Below the pieces are notes generated by a model, which saw nothing but the letters and a program-made list of their open reading frames with translations, was not told the origin of the DNA and did no database searches. Of a stretch of DNA of 64,000 nucleotides, positions 1-12,739 are shown piece by piece. The position numbers and the translations under genes are program-made. Origin of the DNA: Homalodisca vitripennis (Eukaryota; Arthropoda; Insecta; Hemiptera; Cicadellidae); the NCBI RefSeq assembly GCF_021130785.1, contig NW_025777444.1, positions 1 to 64,000 of the forward strand, read 5' to 3'. Each line of letters starts with the position of its first letter. Position 1 is the stretch's first letter.

Positions 1-1139
1 GCATACCCTTGTACAAAGAGACCACTTCTACTTAATGACAAACTGGCCGTTTACAATAAAAATTTATAAAGGATTAGAAGTAATGCCATCCTTAGGGAAA
101 CCCCAAAATAGTATTTTTTAACCATTCTAAACATTGGCATGTATTGGAGGTTATTAATATACAAAATACATCTTCCTATGTATAACTAAAGTAATCTATG
201 TACTTATTTATAGCTTGGATTATTGGAAGTCTTGAAAAGGAAGAGAATACATTACTGCACGTGTCGCATATATACTATTTGTAGAGAAATCAAACAGTAG
301 CTCCTTGTAAAATCAAGATCTTACAATATAGTAAAAAACAAGCTTACTATGTGGCTTGTTCTAAAACATGTTGTGAAATTTTTCTCTTATGAGAGTTATC
401 GTTTTCATAAGTTGAAGATTAAAAAAGACAGCAACAGTTTGTTTAAGAAAACTGTATATAAACTAAGTTACGGGATGAATGAAATCCGAAAAAAGTTTAT
501 ACAACCTTCAACTTTCAACAAATTTATCAGTTCTTTTTCATACCTGTTTATCATTTTGGTGGATTTTTCCATATCGGATGTTTGATAACATTGAATAAAT
601 TTAATGGTTTTTAAACCGAAAGTATATATAAATCATAATTCAGTAATTAAGAATATCTAATAAATAAAAAATAGATTTCTTTGGATAGTTTATATGATTT
701 AATAATGCTCATTATTCAATTTAAATATTTGTTACTTATTAAAGAAGATTAATTCCAGCAATTTTCTCTCTCGATTTAGCAGTTCGGCTCGACGCATTAT
801 TCTACAAAGCGACTCTTTTAATTATTTTTTTATGAAAAAATATATTATTATTTGCAATTTAATTACAGTTAAAAAAATGGAATTTTTAAGTTATATTGGA
901 ACCTACACAGGCGTTTCCATTACTGCATAAATTAAGTTCCTCTTCTCTTATTTAATGTTCTGTAGAATAAATCTGGTGTTCATTTAGGAAACTAATTGAA
1001 TAATTTAACAATTATAGACCATATTTCTGTTATAAATTCGGCAAAATTTTTTTTTATATTTATTGATTTTTCAACAACCAAACTCAATGTATTAAGTCAT
1101 TTTAACAATTTTCAACTAGCATACACCGTGAGTAATGGT
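1..1139. other. AT-rich stretch, no gene seen
   Basis: AT-rich DNA without a recognisable gene or element. The one open frame (349-585, 78 codons, +) has a lysine- and phenylalanine-rich composition typical of random AT-rich sequence, and no family resemblance was seen. Confidence 0.6.
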
Positions 1140-2330
1140 TTCCGGTGACGGTTGTGCCTTCGTTAAGTTTGAACAGCCTTACCATTTACAGTGTTTACCT
1201 CTCCCCAAATTACTCCGCGCGAGAGTATCTGGAAAGTTTGGAAGCGCTGAAAGACAGTCTCCGAAACGTCCCTGGGCGTGGTATAGTGACGGGTGACTTC
1301 AACGCCCGTGCGGTCGAATGGGGGTTATGCCCGTGACTAACGTGAGGGGGAAGACATATTATTTTGGGAGATGGTCTGGTGACTCGATTCGGAAGTCAGT
1401 CGTGAATTGAGGGACAAGGCCGACCTTCCAAAGCACTCTCGGTGAGTCAATACCAGATATTATCGCTGGTGGGTACCGGGCCGATTTGTACTCTTTAGTA
1501 GCGGAATGGCGAGTGATGGACGCGTACACTGCTAGTGACCACGAGTTCATTCGCGTTCCATCTTATCGATAATCGGTTTGCCGCGACGAGCGAATACCTC
1601 TTGGCTGGATTCTGGCTAAGCTGGACAGGGGAAAACTCATCGAGCAGCTAGATCTTTAGTATCGGGGCTGGTGTCCCGGTGTTTCCGAGGTCCACGGCAA
1701 CAGCTGAGGTTGTGTCTAATATCGATCTCTTCCATGAAGCTGATAGAAAAACGCTTGTGATTCGTCAAAGCCTCGGAAAACGATCCTACCGGGGGCCGTC
1801 GCCAAGCCTTCTGGTAGACGGGACGATATCGGGGAGCTCAGGAGAACTGCACTAATGTGCAGACTTAGAGGGCAGTGATCTCGAAACCGGTCTGAAGCTA
1901 TAACTATGTCGGCTGAGGATTAAAGCTGCTAAGAAAGCTCTCAGTGCAGCAATCCCGTCTGAGCAAGTCGCGCGATTTCTGGCGCGTGAGCTCTGCCAGG
2001 AGGTGTACTCGGACCCTTGGGGAAGAGGATACAGACTTTGTGAGAAAAAAGCTCGGAGGAATGGGGGCTAATAGCACGGAAATGCCTTCTGGAATGTTTT
2101 CGGCGTTCGTGAAAGCTTTCTTCTCAAGTCACCCTGTGCGGCGGGAGGAGAGAGTAGAGAGGGCCGGTTGCAGATGTTTCCATTTTTACGGAGGAGGAGT
2201 TTGTAGTATCAGTGTCTACCATGCGCAACAAGAAGGCTCTCTAGGACCTAATGGCTTTCCAGCTGAGGTTCCGAAGGTTGTGGCGGCGTGTTATCCGTCT
2301 CGTGATGCTAAATACGTTTAATACACATTT
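1140..2330 (+). mobile_element. R1-clade-like non-LTR retrotransposon fragment (endonuclease to start of reverse transcriptase)
   Basis: A GC-richer block standing out from its AT-rich surroundings. It holds, in order, the apurinic-like endonuclease of a non-LTR retrotransposon, a linker and the first motif of the reverse transcriptase. The endonuclease block GDFNAR and the SDHEF block, the linker piece containing WGRGY followed by KKLGG-like text, and the RT start NKKA-GPNGFPAEV all follow the order known for R1-clade ORF2. The body of the RT and the 3' end are absent, so the copy is 3'-truncated. That is unusual, since target-primed insertion normally loses the 5' end. It ends within 5 bp of a perfect hairpin. 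Clade assignment is inferred from motif style. Confidence 0.8.
1145..2330 (+). pseudogene. ORF2 relic: endonuclease plus RT N-terminus, R1-like
   Basis: Broken ORF2. The open part at 1145-1336 gives an endonuclease segment with YSVYLSPNYSAREY and GDFNARAVEWG, which carries the Asp and Asn expected in the catalytic core. The frame then breaks. Endonuclease C-terminal text resumes at about 1405-1560 (GTRPTFQSTLGESIPDI, then W-VMDAYTASDHEFI with the catalytic Asp-His). A linker with GWILAKLDRGKLIEQL lies at about 1600-1655. WRELCQEV-like and DPWGRGYRLCEKK text lies at about 1980-2055, followed by the RT start NKKAL at about 2236-2250 and GPNGFPAEVPKVVAA after a frameshift near 2250. Text resembling the next RT stretch (LVMLNTFNTHL) runs to about 2330, where similarity ends. 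Multiple frameshifts and stops show that it is dead. Confidence 0.78.
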
Positions 2331-2333
2331 GGT

Positions 2334-2359
2334 AGTCACGATTTTTTTTAATCGTGACT
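2334..2359. repeat. Perfect 10-bp hairpin with T6 loop
   Basis: AGTCACGATT, six T residues, then AATCGTGACT: a perfect inverted repeat immediately after the last recognisable codons of the R1-like fragment, followed by another T run. It may mark the break where the element was truncated, or it may be chance. It looks like a short stem-loop and not a transposon end, because no partner lies on the other side of the fragment. Confidence 0.6.
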
Positions 2360-3880
2360 TTTTTTTAAAATATGTGTCCTGAAGCAGCCCAAACTGATAC
2401 AATCTATCAAAACTCTTCATAATAAAGTTAATTCTAGGCGGAATACGAGATTAATTTTAATTTTTGGTGGAAATGGCACTTATGACCCATTGATTTAAAA
2501 GAAAAAAACATTAGATGCTCCTCTTATTTTGGAATACAGCTCACTTATCTCACTTATTTTACGTGAAAAAGACTATTAATAGTGTTCATTTTAAAGCTTA
2601 TTTTAATGCACTTACAAAACACTTTTTTATTAGAATGCCTAAAATGTATCTGCTCGCCGCTAGATGGCATTGAACACATCGATTAAATTTCAGACAAAAT
2701 AAAAAACGGCTTTGATCTGTAATATCTCGCTTATTATTTAACTTATTAATACTTTATAAAAACACCAAATCGTTCAATTATTTACTTGCAACAATTTTGT
2801 TCTTTATAAAATTTTCGATATATTAAAACGTATATTTTTGGAGATATTTGCAAAAAAAAACCGATGAAAAGCGTGAAAAATTGCGAATTTTCAATTGCCA
2901 ATAACTTGAAAAGTATTGGATTTTTTTAAAAACTTTATAGATGATTTTTGATTAAAATTTAGCCTTCTATCGATATTCGAGGTTATGTTGAAAAAAAGAA
3001 AATTCACCCCCGAGAAGGAGTTCAAATAATTTTTCAATTTTGAAGTTAAGGGTAAGATGAACCTAATTCCAAAATTGTATGCAATTCGGATCACAGTAAA
3101 AAAAATTCGGACCAATAATGCTTCAATGACTGCACTATAAGTCTGGAACCACAAACAGCCATGTTGTTTGTCTATTTCATGCACCCGTATCCTAAAAACA
3201 TGCACTTAATTAAACTAAACACTAAATATTCAAACTGAACTACCAAAGTCATAAAAATAATAAGTTTTTTAACAATTAATTAAAGTATTTTTATTTTTCC
3301 CTTTTATGTATGTAAAAAATATGTAAATGAACGCCAAATTTTTTACTGGAAAAGGCCTTGTAGATAATGTTGTCGCCAAATCCTTAACAAGTATGGGTTC
3401 ACTAATTTTTAAAGTTACATGTATAGGAAGACATTTGTAGTAAGACGATACATTTATGGGACTTCTACAAGCCTACGCTTTCTGATTTAGAAACATTTCT
3501 GTCTAAAACTTTAAGTATATTTATATCAAATTTGAATTTGCCAGACTGCCTCATTTAAGAAAATACAGGTATAAATAAGTACGTTAAGAAGCCTATTTCT
3601 ATAAACACTTCTATTGCCGACCTTTTTAATTAATTTAAGATCTTTTCAAAAACCTGATTTCCAGAAGTGTCTTCCCTTTCAACAGACCAAATTTGGTGAT
3701 ATTATTCTAGCCCCTCGAGTGGTGGGCGGTATTTTTTGGTGGATAACTTATTAAAATTAACTGGACTCCAGCGACTCATGAGAAGAAGCTTATAATATTT
3801 AACATTTAAATAAAAAGCATGATATCAATTTTGAGGTATTAACAATAAGACCACTGATATTTTGAACACTTAGTCAGTTA
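2360..3880. other. AT-rich stretch with an unclassified block at about 2640-3230
   Basis: No gene was recognised. The 2640-3230 part has a distinctive texture (TCGCCGCTAGATGGC near 2654, long A and T runs, a CACCCCCGAG island near 3005) that recalls old interspersed repeats of arthropod genomes, but no terminal repeats or coding match were found. The 104-codon minus frame at 2891-3205 has no family features and is not called as a gene. Confidence 0.35.
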
Positions 3881-3889
3881 AATCAAATC

Positions 3890-5335
3890 AAATCAAATTA
3901 CAATTCAAAGATTTTCTCTAACTATTCTTCCAACACAAAGTAGTTTAAATCTTAGAGTTAGAGATTTATAATTACAGAAAAACACATTGAAAAGAGTTCC
4001 TATTTAATAATGGAATTATTAACAGGGATTTAGTGTTTAAGGAAATTTAAAACTATTTTATTGTATTTGCAAGTGAAGTTTATCTAAATCAAAGATTATC
4101 TTTCTTATATTTTGTAGGCAAACCGAAAGAACCCCTTATGTATTGATTTAAATCCTTTAAGTACTCTAAGTGTACAGAAAGAATCAGTTTACAATCACCT
4201 TCAAAATCATCTCTAAAATGTTTTAAGGTCCTTTCACATATATACATATTTTATAAAAAGTGTAAAGATTTACTTAGAGAATTACTTGGTTAAATTTGCC
4301 TGAGAGACATCTTTCAGGCATTTTATAATTGTTTAATAATAAAAATAATTTTAAATTAGTGAATTCTAGGTGATTTAGGATTAAAATTAATAACTTAATT
4401 ATATTTACTTGTTTGCACTTAAAACTTTAATAAGGATATCGAACAAATTTGAGGAGAAATACGGTCTATAATCTTAAACTTTTCTTTTTAGTTTCTGAAA
4501 TTACCACCAGAGCTCTTATTAAATTTACAAGTCTATTAAAGTATTACAGCCATAGAAATAACTTATTATAATCCATTTTAGCCTATATTAAATTGAACAA
4601 TTAATAATAATATTACCCTATTGCTTGCAAAAATTATAATGAATCGTTTTAGATAATATCTGTAAACATTCTTTAAATAATTATAAGTTATGTTTTCTTA
4701 CGAAGATTTTTATGTTTTTGACTACAATGTTTTTTTTTTTTTCATTATAATTGTGGTTCATTATTTTCCTCGAAAATTAATGTGCATTTTTAATGAATTG
4801 GTTTACAACGCCCAAATCTTTTAAGATCCGTTTCATATATATTTGATAAAGAGTATTGATTACCTAAATATGTCTGAGAGACATCTTTCAGTCATTTTTA
4901 TTTATTTAAATCCTTAATGTACTCGAAGTAAACAGAAAGAATAAGGTTACAATCACCTTAAATATCATCTCTAATTGTTTTAAGGTCCTTTCATACATAT
5001 TTGATAAAAAATGTAAAGATTACTTAGAGAATTATTTAGTTAAATATGCCTGAGAGACATCTTTCAGCCATTGTAAATAATTTGAAATTAGTGAAAGTAA
5101 GTTGTCTTAGGATTAAAATATATAACTTAATTATATTTGATTGCTTGCACTTAAAAATTACGTAATGGTATTGTAAAACTTTTTGAGGAGAAATATAGTC
5201 TATAATTGTTGATTTAATCAAAGTCTTACTGGAACCACCACCAGAGGTCAAAAACAAAACCTTCATAGACATTCCGAATAAAATCAATTACTAAACTTCT
5301 AGACGAGACGTTAAGAGCCTCTTTGAGCCAAAGAA
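3890..5335 (+). repeat. Family R repeat, copy a (modules B and C, module B partly triplicated)
   Basis: Starts with the block seen elsewhere before module B. The B core (AGTACTCTAAGTGTACAG) lies near 4156 and a diverged B core near 4918, with a partial B segment (GAGAGACATCTTTCAG) at about 4818-4900 between them. The module C hallmark ACTTCTAGACGAGACGTTAAG-like block is at about 5295-5318. Module A is missing. No open frame is conserved with the other copies, so this is non-coding repeat DNA. Confidence 0.7.
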
Positions 5336-6059
5336 ATAAACATACAAATAAAACAATTTCAAGTTGAACAGTTATCAATTATTCTGTACCGTACTCTATT
5401 GTCCCCTTAAAATATTGAATTTCTCAACTAAGTGAGATTTTATTATAACATAGAATTTGCTTTTCTAAAAAGTTATACAACAGCTGAATATTGACATCTA
5501 GTAGGAACGTGCAGGATAAACAATTGCCAGAATGTGCCTATTAGACATCTTTTACTATCTTAGTAGCTAATCTAGCTAATCGATCACTGTCTCAGCTTAT
5601 CGATTTAAAGGCTTGAGTTCGTCGTGTCCCGGTTAGAGGATATGACTTTCGCAACCTGAAGTAATAAAGGCTCCAAAAACATCATGTATAGAAAGTAAAA
5701 TTTGTGAATTGATTAGATCTAAGTTTAGCGTTCCTAAAGAAGTGGGTAGAAAATGTGCGATAAGATTTTGACTGCGCTTATTTTGGAAATAGGCCAACAG
5801 ACGTTTTTTAACTAAAAAGTCATATATGAAAGTTTAATCGTGACTATATGTTATAAAATTAAAATACCAAAGAGCTTTTTCTTCATGGATGCGGTTTATC
5901 AAGAAATATACTATGCATGTGAAGTAAGTTTTAACGTCCTTTGCGAGTATATATTAAAAGGAATTTTCAAGCCCAAAACGGTGTAATAAAACTTTATTTT
6001 TAAACTCTTCCAATATAAATATTGTTATACCTTTAGGACAAGAAGATTATAAATTGAAC
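5336..6059. other. AT-rich stretch with a possible SINE relic at about 5500-5640
   Basis: The segment around 5525-5640 (GAATGTGCCTATTAGACATC, then CTGTCTCAGCTT and a GAGTTCG-like B-box) resembles 17100-17220 (GAATGTGCCTAGTAGATAAC, then CTGTCTCAGCTT, then ATTCGAG). This may be an old tRNA-derived SINE family. The rest shows nothing recognisable. Confidence 0.3.
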
Positions 6060-6440
6060 CTTGTCCTATAAGGAACTTAGCGCTGCTTCCGGAGGAGTGA
6101 CAGGATATTCTGGATGAGTAAGGTTAGGGGTAGGGATCGCCTCATATTGACATCCATGAGGAATAATTTAGGGTACTCATCTCATCATGTACCCTCGAAA
6201 GAGTGGGAGGCCGTTTTTGAACCGGCCTCTTTAGTCAAAATGGGTAGGGTGCGACACACCTTTTTGTCTAGGCTGGCAAGAAAATTTATCTCTTAGAAAA
6301 CGAACCCTACCACCTCCAACAGTCATCTGCTGCAATAGACTAGAAATTTCGAATTAATATGACCCCAAGAATCTTGACATTTGAGGTTTGGGATGTGCCA
6401 CTTCTGGACATCCATAACGTTGGCGAGTAAGATCGGAGTA
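6060..6440. other. GC-richer island of unknown origin with hairpin and shared 3' motif
   Basis: Distinctly less AT-rich than its surroundings. It holds a 7-bp hairpin GAGGCCG/CGGCCTC (6207-6229) and ends with CTTCTGGACATCCATAA-GTTGGCGAG (about 6408-6434), which recurs with one difference at about 33422-33448. Both occurrences lie just upstream of an R copy. It may be the untranslated end of a transposon. The 60-codon plus frame (6114-6296) has no recognised relatives. Confidence 0.4.
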
Positions 6441-6479
6441 AACTGTTTTAACCCATATTTAAAATAATGTATTGTTTAT

Positions 6480-9010
6480 TTAATAACTTATCGATATCGT
6501 AAGTTGTATAATCTAAGGAACTTTACAATTGTAATTTAAATAGACTGTTATGTAGACTATTTAAGTTATATACATCAAAGGAAAAGTAACCTACCAAGGT
6601 TCTTTTACTTGCAGATACACTATTTAGCGATGACGACATATCGAGTATTGTGCCTGAATGATCTAAATCATGATACTCTATCACGTTGAAATTAATATGG
6701 TAAGACGAGAAACATAACATGTTTATTTCTATAGTATGCATGTGTTCGGGTAATCTGATAACAAAATTCTATTTACTGTTAAGTATAGTGTAAGTGAAGG
6801 GAAATCTATAAAAAAACAAACATATGAAATATACAACAGTGTACATATTAATATATTTTAAATATCCATAGAAACAAGAAAGAAGATGAATTACAAAGTT
6901 TTTTATAAATTCAGTACTGTTATTTAGAAAAAGTCGTTAGAACTCACGCCACGTTAGTATATAGAAGCACGACCAGTAACAAGTGCAATGGCCAAGAGCT
7001 TGGTAAGAGCCAGGACCTTTTTAATTGTTCCGTTTAATGTTCTAAGTCGTTTAACACGCAGGATGTGGAAAATAAACACCAGGAGTACGCTGGCGACGAC
7101 CAGGACTGAGACAAGGACTTATAGATGAGTTACTTTTCTTCTTTCAACTTATTTTCTTTGATTATTCTTCTTAATGAAAGCAATTTAAATCTTAGATTTA
7201 GCGATAATTAACCACAGCCAAAAAAGGTAAACAGTTCCAATTTAATTATAACGAGTTTGCAGTTAAAAGAATTACAATTGTTAATGAATTTTACAATAAT
7301 TTTATTTTCTTGTTTTATCTTGACTAACAAGTAACTTTCGTATATATATCGTGGACAAACTTAAAGAACTCGTGATATATGGTTTTATATCGCTTCAATA
7401 CTCTTAGTGTACAGAAAAAAATTAGTTTAAAGCTATCTTCTTTAAAATCACCAAATTTTTTAAGATCCGTTGTCACATGTTTCATAAAAAGTGAAACACT
7501 AACAAAAGAATTACTTTCTTAAATGTTTCTTAAGAGAAATCTTTTAGGGGTTTTGTTGTAGAGTAAATATTGAAAATAATTTTAAATTACGAGTAGTATA
7601 TGTTACCTCATTTAGGATTAAGATTCAGAACGTATTGCGTTAAAACTCAAAGATTTCTAAAAACTGTGTGGAGACTATAGTCTATACATTTCAATTTATT
7701 CAACTAGTTGTTGACTGGCTTCATTTTCTTGTTTTATCTTGACTAACAAGTAACTTTCGTATATGTCGTGGACAAACTGAAAGAACTTGTGATTTATAGT
7801 TTTAAATCCCTTCAGTACTCTAAGTGTACAGAAAGAATCAGTTTACAACTATCTTCTTGAAAACCTCCAAATCTTTTAAGATCCATTCTCACATGTTTTA
7901 TAAAAAAGTGTAAAGATTACCAAGAGAATTATTAACCTTATTGTGTCTGAGAGACATCTTTAAGGCATTTAATAGTTCTATAAATATTGAAAATAATTTC
8001 AAATTAGTAAATGTTAGCTCATTTAGGATTAATATTCAGAACTTATTGCGTTAAAACTCAAAAATTCCTAAAAACGGTGTGGAGAATTATAGTCTATACA
8101 TTTTCATTTATTCAACTAGTTGTTGGTTTACTTAATTTTCTTGTTTTATATTGACCAACAAATATATTTTGTATGTTAACTTAATTGTGTCTGAGAGACA
8201 TCTTTAAGGCATATAATATTTCTGTGAACGTTGAAAATAATTTGAAATTAGTAAATGTTAGCTCATTTACGATTAAAATTCATAACGTATTGCGTTAACT
8301 TGTTTTAACTCAATAATTTCTAAAAATAGTATGGTACATATTTGAGGAAAATTATGGTCCATATCTTTTACTTTATTACAGTAGTTAATAAGATTACCAT
8401 TACAGCTCTCATCCACTTTACCGGAGACTAGAAATTTCAGATTAAAATTATACAGTTTTGGAAACGACTTCTTAGATTCCATTGTCACTTTTAAATGTTG
8501 AACTTCCAATATTAATAATAAGTTTACTCCGAAGAAAGTAAAAAAATGCTACATTTGAGAATAATGCCAGGTTCTAGTTGGTATAAAACATAACTAAAAT
8601 TGTTTATCGGGATATCATTTTCCACACACTGACAGGAAATCCAATCCACTGCAAAATCAGATGAGAACAATCAAAATAATTGTTAGGAAGTGACGAGCTA
8701 CCTAGCCTTAGAGGTATTATGGTTTATACCCAGATATCGGAGTAACTGAGGCTCTTGTTTTCACATGCATATTTCACTTTAAACATAATAAAAACTATTA
8801 TAGATTGCTATTGTAATTACTCGTATTACGACCATCACTTTGGATTTGGTCTCGGGTCCATGACTTTTGTATTGTGATATTTTTCATTTCGTTTTAATTC
8901 AGATTAAAAGAAGGATTAAAAGAACTAAAAAATAAAATAGCAAAAATTTTTAAAGAAAATTTTCTATTAGTTTGACACAACTACAACTAACCGTTGGACA
9001 CTAAGAACAG
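6480..9010 (+). repeat. Family R repeat, copy b (modules A, B, tandem B, start of D)
   Basis: One of the most complete copies. Module A runs from about 6540 (TGTAGACTA) through the CCATAGAAACAAG box at 6866-6878 and the CAGGACC/CAGGAGT cluster to GAGTTACTTTTC near 7136. Module B follows in three head-to-tail versions (see the tandem repeat entry). The 8580-8770 segment (ACACTGACAGGAAA, TGCAAAATCAGAT, AGTAACTGAGGC) matches 14820-14985 of copy d. No coding potential is shared with other copies. Confidence 0.75.
7300..8545 (+). repeat. Tandem duplication of module B, period about 415 bp
   Basis: The string TTTTCTTGTTTTAT with its following bases recurs near 7305, 7724 and 8136, giving spacings of about 419 and 411 bp. 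Units 1 and 2 contain the diverged and intact AGTACTCTAAGTGTACAG core (near 7397 and 7815). Unit 3 has lost that core and starts again at the GAGAGACATCTTTAAGGC part (about 8193). This is local head-to-tail expansion inside R copy b. Confidence 0.7.
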
Positions 9011-11439
9011 CTATATCACCTTCAGACAACTAACTGAATTTAGCAATATTATAAGGTTTTGTTTACGCTTACCTGACGCTAATTATACATTTATTTACCG
9101 TAGGACAGTTGGGCTTTATGTGTGTATAGCAACTGTAAATATGATTTGTGGAAAATTATAATTTTTAACCCTTTATACAGCGCCGCCATAGAAAGTGTAG
9201 TGTGTTTTCTGTCTTAAGAGAAATTCCTATATCCCTTCAATCGAAAAAGCAGGTTCATGTGCTATACAATGTAAACTGCCATCTTATGACTTATAAAAAC
9301 ACGTATAGGCTTCTAAATGAAATAATTTTATGACAGGCCAAGGCTATAAACGATGGTTTTTCTTAGAAGTATTTATATTTCCGGAAACACAATTGTATCA
9401 ATGTATTATACATTATGCGCCTTATTTTACGCTAAATAAAAATTTATAGGTTTTTCGTTAACTTTCTCTTTTTAGGCAACCATTTTGACGACATGAATAT
9501 ATTCACTCATTCAGGTGCAAGATGCTACATACTCTTAAATTGTATCCTTTAGCCATGCTTTAAATTGGCTCATGCATATTACATGGTAAAAAAATAACCA
9601 TGCAAAACACTAAAAAATAGTTAATAGGACACACAATCAAGATTGTAACATCTGCTTTAAACCCTTCCTTGTAGGGAAGGCGGTTCATTCCAATTTTGGT
9701 TTTTGTGAGGGAATTTATGAAGATAATAGTTCGTTAGTTAGCTAAAATAGCTTATGTTAATGTATTATTGTACGTATGTATGTATTTAAAAATATGTTGT
9801 ATTAAATAATATTTCCCTAGTTTTAATTATAGTTTACAATTGAATATACATTTAAAGGAAAAATATGATATCAGGTTTTTGTTATAAATATTGGATTAAG
9901 AGACCAATGCAATTCCACAAATTAAATTTTAAGTTTTAAGTAAAGAAATATATTAGCGTGTCAACCTTTTGAAAACTATAAATACTACACAACATAAAAA
10001 CTAAAAATGACAAATTAGCTTACTAAGCAATCGAGCGACCGAAAAAGCACGACCATGCATGTATGTACGCTTAGACTAACGTGGAAAACTTTTCATGGGG
10101 ATCCATGAACAATTTTGGGATAAGAGTACTAGAATCAAAATTTTTTCCAGATATACTTTATTTTTCTAAATTTAATTCTAGGGGATACTTCATTCTGTTT
10201 CGCAGGCCAACACCACACTTGAGCTCTGTAATTCCTTCGCATTAAGAATACAAGGATATAAAAAGAATTCGATACATTTAAGTTTTTGATATTTTTGTGC
10301 TGTAAGATTCTAATTGTTTGGCTTGAAAAAAATTCCGAATTATATTATAAATATCATTCAAACCATAATTTTGTATTTTACAATTAATTGTAACCCATTA
10401 AAACTAAAGAACATGTATGATGATAGGGTTCTTTAAAAAAATTATGATAATTTACACTTTTAATACTTAATTTTTAATACTAAAACTCGGTAATTAATAA
10501 AAAGTTGTTAAATGAAATTTAGCACACGAAATATCTGTTAAATGTCTTGGTTATAAAGCTCAAATACATTCAGCTGCTTATAAATTTTTAAATTTATTTA
10601 AATTTGTTATATTTATTGTTTAAAATTGTATAACAAGTAAAGATAGTAGTCTAGCAGTAAATGTACAAAACACATAAAAATTATGCCCAGCAAAGACGAG
10701 TTTTACCTAAATATACTTATATTTTCCTAAATGTACTTAATTTATAGTTATTAGAATTTGTTTAATACAACCAAGGAATTAAAATCATGAAATAGTTTTT
10801 CAATAACCATATACTCATTTCACTGGTTTAGGCAATAAGGATATTTTGTAATTGACTCTATTATATGAAATACTCATAAAATAAAAATATAATATTTTGT
10901 AAATCAACAGATGCGTTACTCGCCCGTATACTCAGTCCACCATCTGTGGTTCGTGTGCACGGATTTTGTGTATAGTAAATAAACTGCCTGTTTCCTTTAT
11001 TTGTTGGAAATAAAAACAAAGGATCCTCTAAGTGTTTCATTGAATTATGTAAATGTATCAATAAACTTTAATCTGCATAATTAATAGTTAAGGTATTTCG
11101 CTAACAAACCAACATGATGTAATACCTTAACTATATTGCCCTAATTTAACATTAAATTATTATAGGCCTACTCATTTATAGGTTTTCAAGCTTTGAAGCC
11201 TTTTTCATTGCAAGTATTTGATATTAAAGCTATGTACATTCTCTCACAATGTGCCTTTGTTACCTGAGACGCTGACATAATAAGTAAGTAATAAGCCCTC
11301 CAATGTCTCAGTTTTACTTTGAGGTATATTCATCCTAAATTCTTCTAAAAAGTTCGCATTTTAACATAAGAATACATTTTTATATGGTTATTGATGCATT
11401 TTTTACGTAGTTAGTTATATTATTTTTTTATAAATTTAA
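9011..11439. other. AT-rich stretch, no gene seen
   Basis: No recognisable gene or complete element. A short hairpin (CCTTCC-TTGTA-GGGAAGG) sits near 9665. A short GC-richer patch at 10905-10975 gives a minus-strand frame with CTRTTDGGLSIRASNASVDL, which matches no family I recognise. The rest is AT-rich and featureless by eye. Confidence 0.5.
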
Positions 11440-12340
11440 AAGCACGTTAATGTAGACTAATTATTAGCAAGAGTATGAAGTGTCATGTCGAATAATATCC
11501 CTAGATAATGATGTATAAATAATAATCTAGCACATAACTTGAGGCAGGGATAAACTATACTATAACTTATGTTATTGTGTTTTATTCAAACGTTTGTCTC
11601 CTTAGAATGCATGTGTTTGTGTAACAAGAAATGGTTTAAATGTTAGTAGCAGTCGTGATGTCGCAAAGATAAGAAAAGCATATGAGAAACGTGCAAAAGG
11701 ATACATAATATATTATTTAATATCCATGGAAACAACGTAGGTATATAATTTAATGTATTTTAGTTAATAGTTTGAAAGTGAAATGTCGCACCGTTTTTAA
11801 TCTTCGTCCAACTCACAACTAGTCGCGGAAGTAGAACCAGGAACACTTTTTGATGGCAAGAAGCACGACCAGGACCAGGACTTACATGGATGAGGTACTT
11901 TCATTACTTAAAAATCACAGTTTATGATCTCAATATCACTTGTTACTCAAAAAAGTTTAGGTCTTAGTTTTAACGAATATTTATCACATCATAAAGTACC
12001 AGAACAGTTAACATATTAGATATATTGTTTTTCTTGGGTTTATATTATATTTTTAGTATTCTATGGTACGTTTTGTATAGAACTGCTAATTTGTGTTTTG
12101 TACTTTATTTCATCCTCTCTGTACACAAAAAATATAGTGGCAAGCGGTGTACAATCATTTCTGATCTGAAATCAGGTAGTTCTACCTGAAATAATGTTTT
12201 TAATTAGTCATGTGTAGTACCAAAAGTTTAACAAAATACATGTTATTAAATTATATATTAATATGAGTACCTACCATATAAACATTTGAATAACACCCCA
12301 TATTAAAGATCTGTTCCTTTATTAGATTATGGTTTTATGT
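11440..12340 (+). repeat. Family R repeat, copy c (second subfamily)
   Basis: Module A of the shorter subfamily: AATGTAGACTA at about 11450, the CCATGGAAACAAC box at 11724-11736, then GAAGCACGACCAGGACCAGG and ATGGATGAGGTACTTT near 11860-11905. A diverged module B follows with TGTACACAAAAAATATAG near 12120. The CAGGACC cluster is more compact than in copies b, d and g, as in 29.6, 59.4 and 62.0 kb. Confidence 0.65.
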
Positions 12341-12739
12341 TTCAATATATTACTGTAAGACTTATTAGCCTGAAATCTTTATCGATATGACCGTTTACGG
12401 TATTGCTAATTTGTCTATTTACAAAAAAACTTGGATTTTTCAGATTGTTGCTTTTACGTACCTAATTTACGTAGTATACAAAACAGTGCACTTTTAAACT
12501 TCTCTCAAAATTATTACAAGCCATATTACACAAATAAAATTATATTAAAAATTGACTCAGAATATTTAAAGTTTATTCATTGCAAAAAATCTCCTGTATA
12601 AGATTTCTCAATGATGGAAACAGTACATAGTATAGGTGAATTGTTGGAAAACGTTATATTATGAATAATTAATTTTTAAATTAAAATTCATTCCACATTT
12701 ATAACATCCATAAATATTGAAATATATTTAATGCATAAG
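12341..12739. other. AT-rich spacer, nothing recognised
   Basis: AT-rich DNA between two R copies; no open frame, repeat or element end was recognised. Confidence 0.5.

Noticed and set aside
349..585. 78-codon plus-strand frame as a gene
   Set aside because: AT-driven composition, no motif and no context.
2891..3205. 104-codon minus-strand frame as a gene
   Set aside because: Low-complexity, Phe/Ile/Asn-rich translation across long A and T runs; no domain seen.
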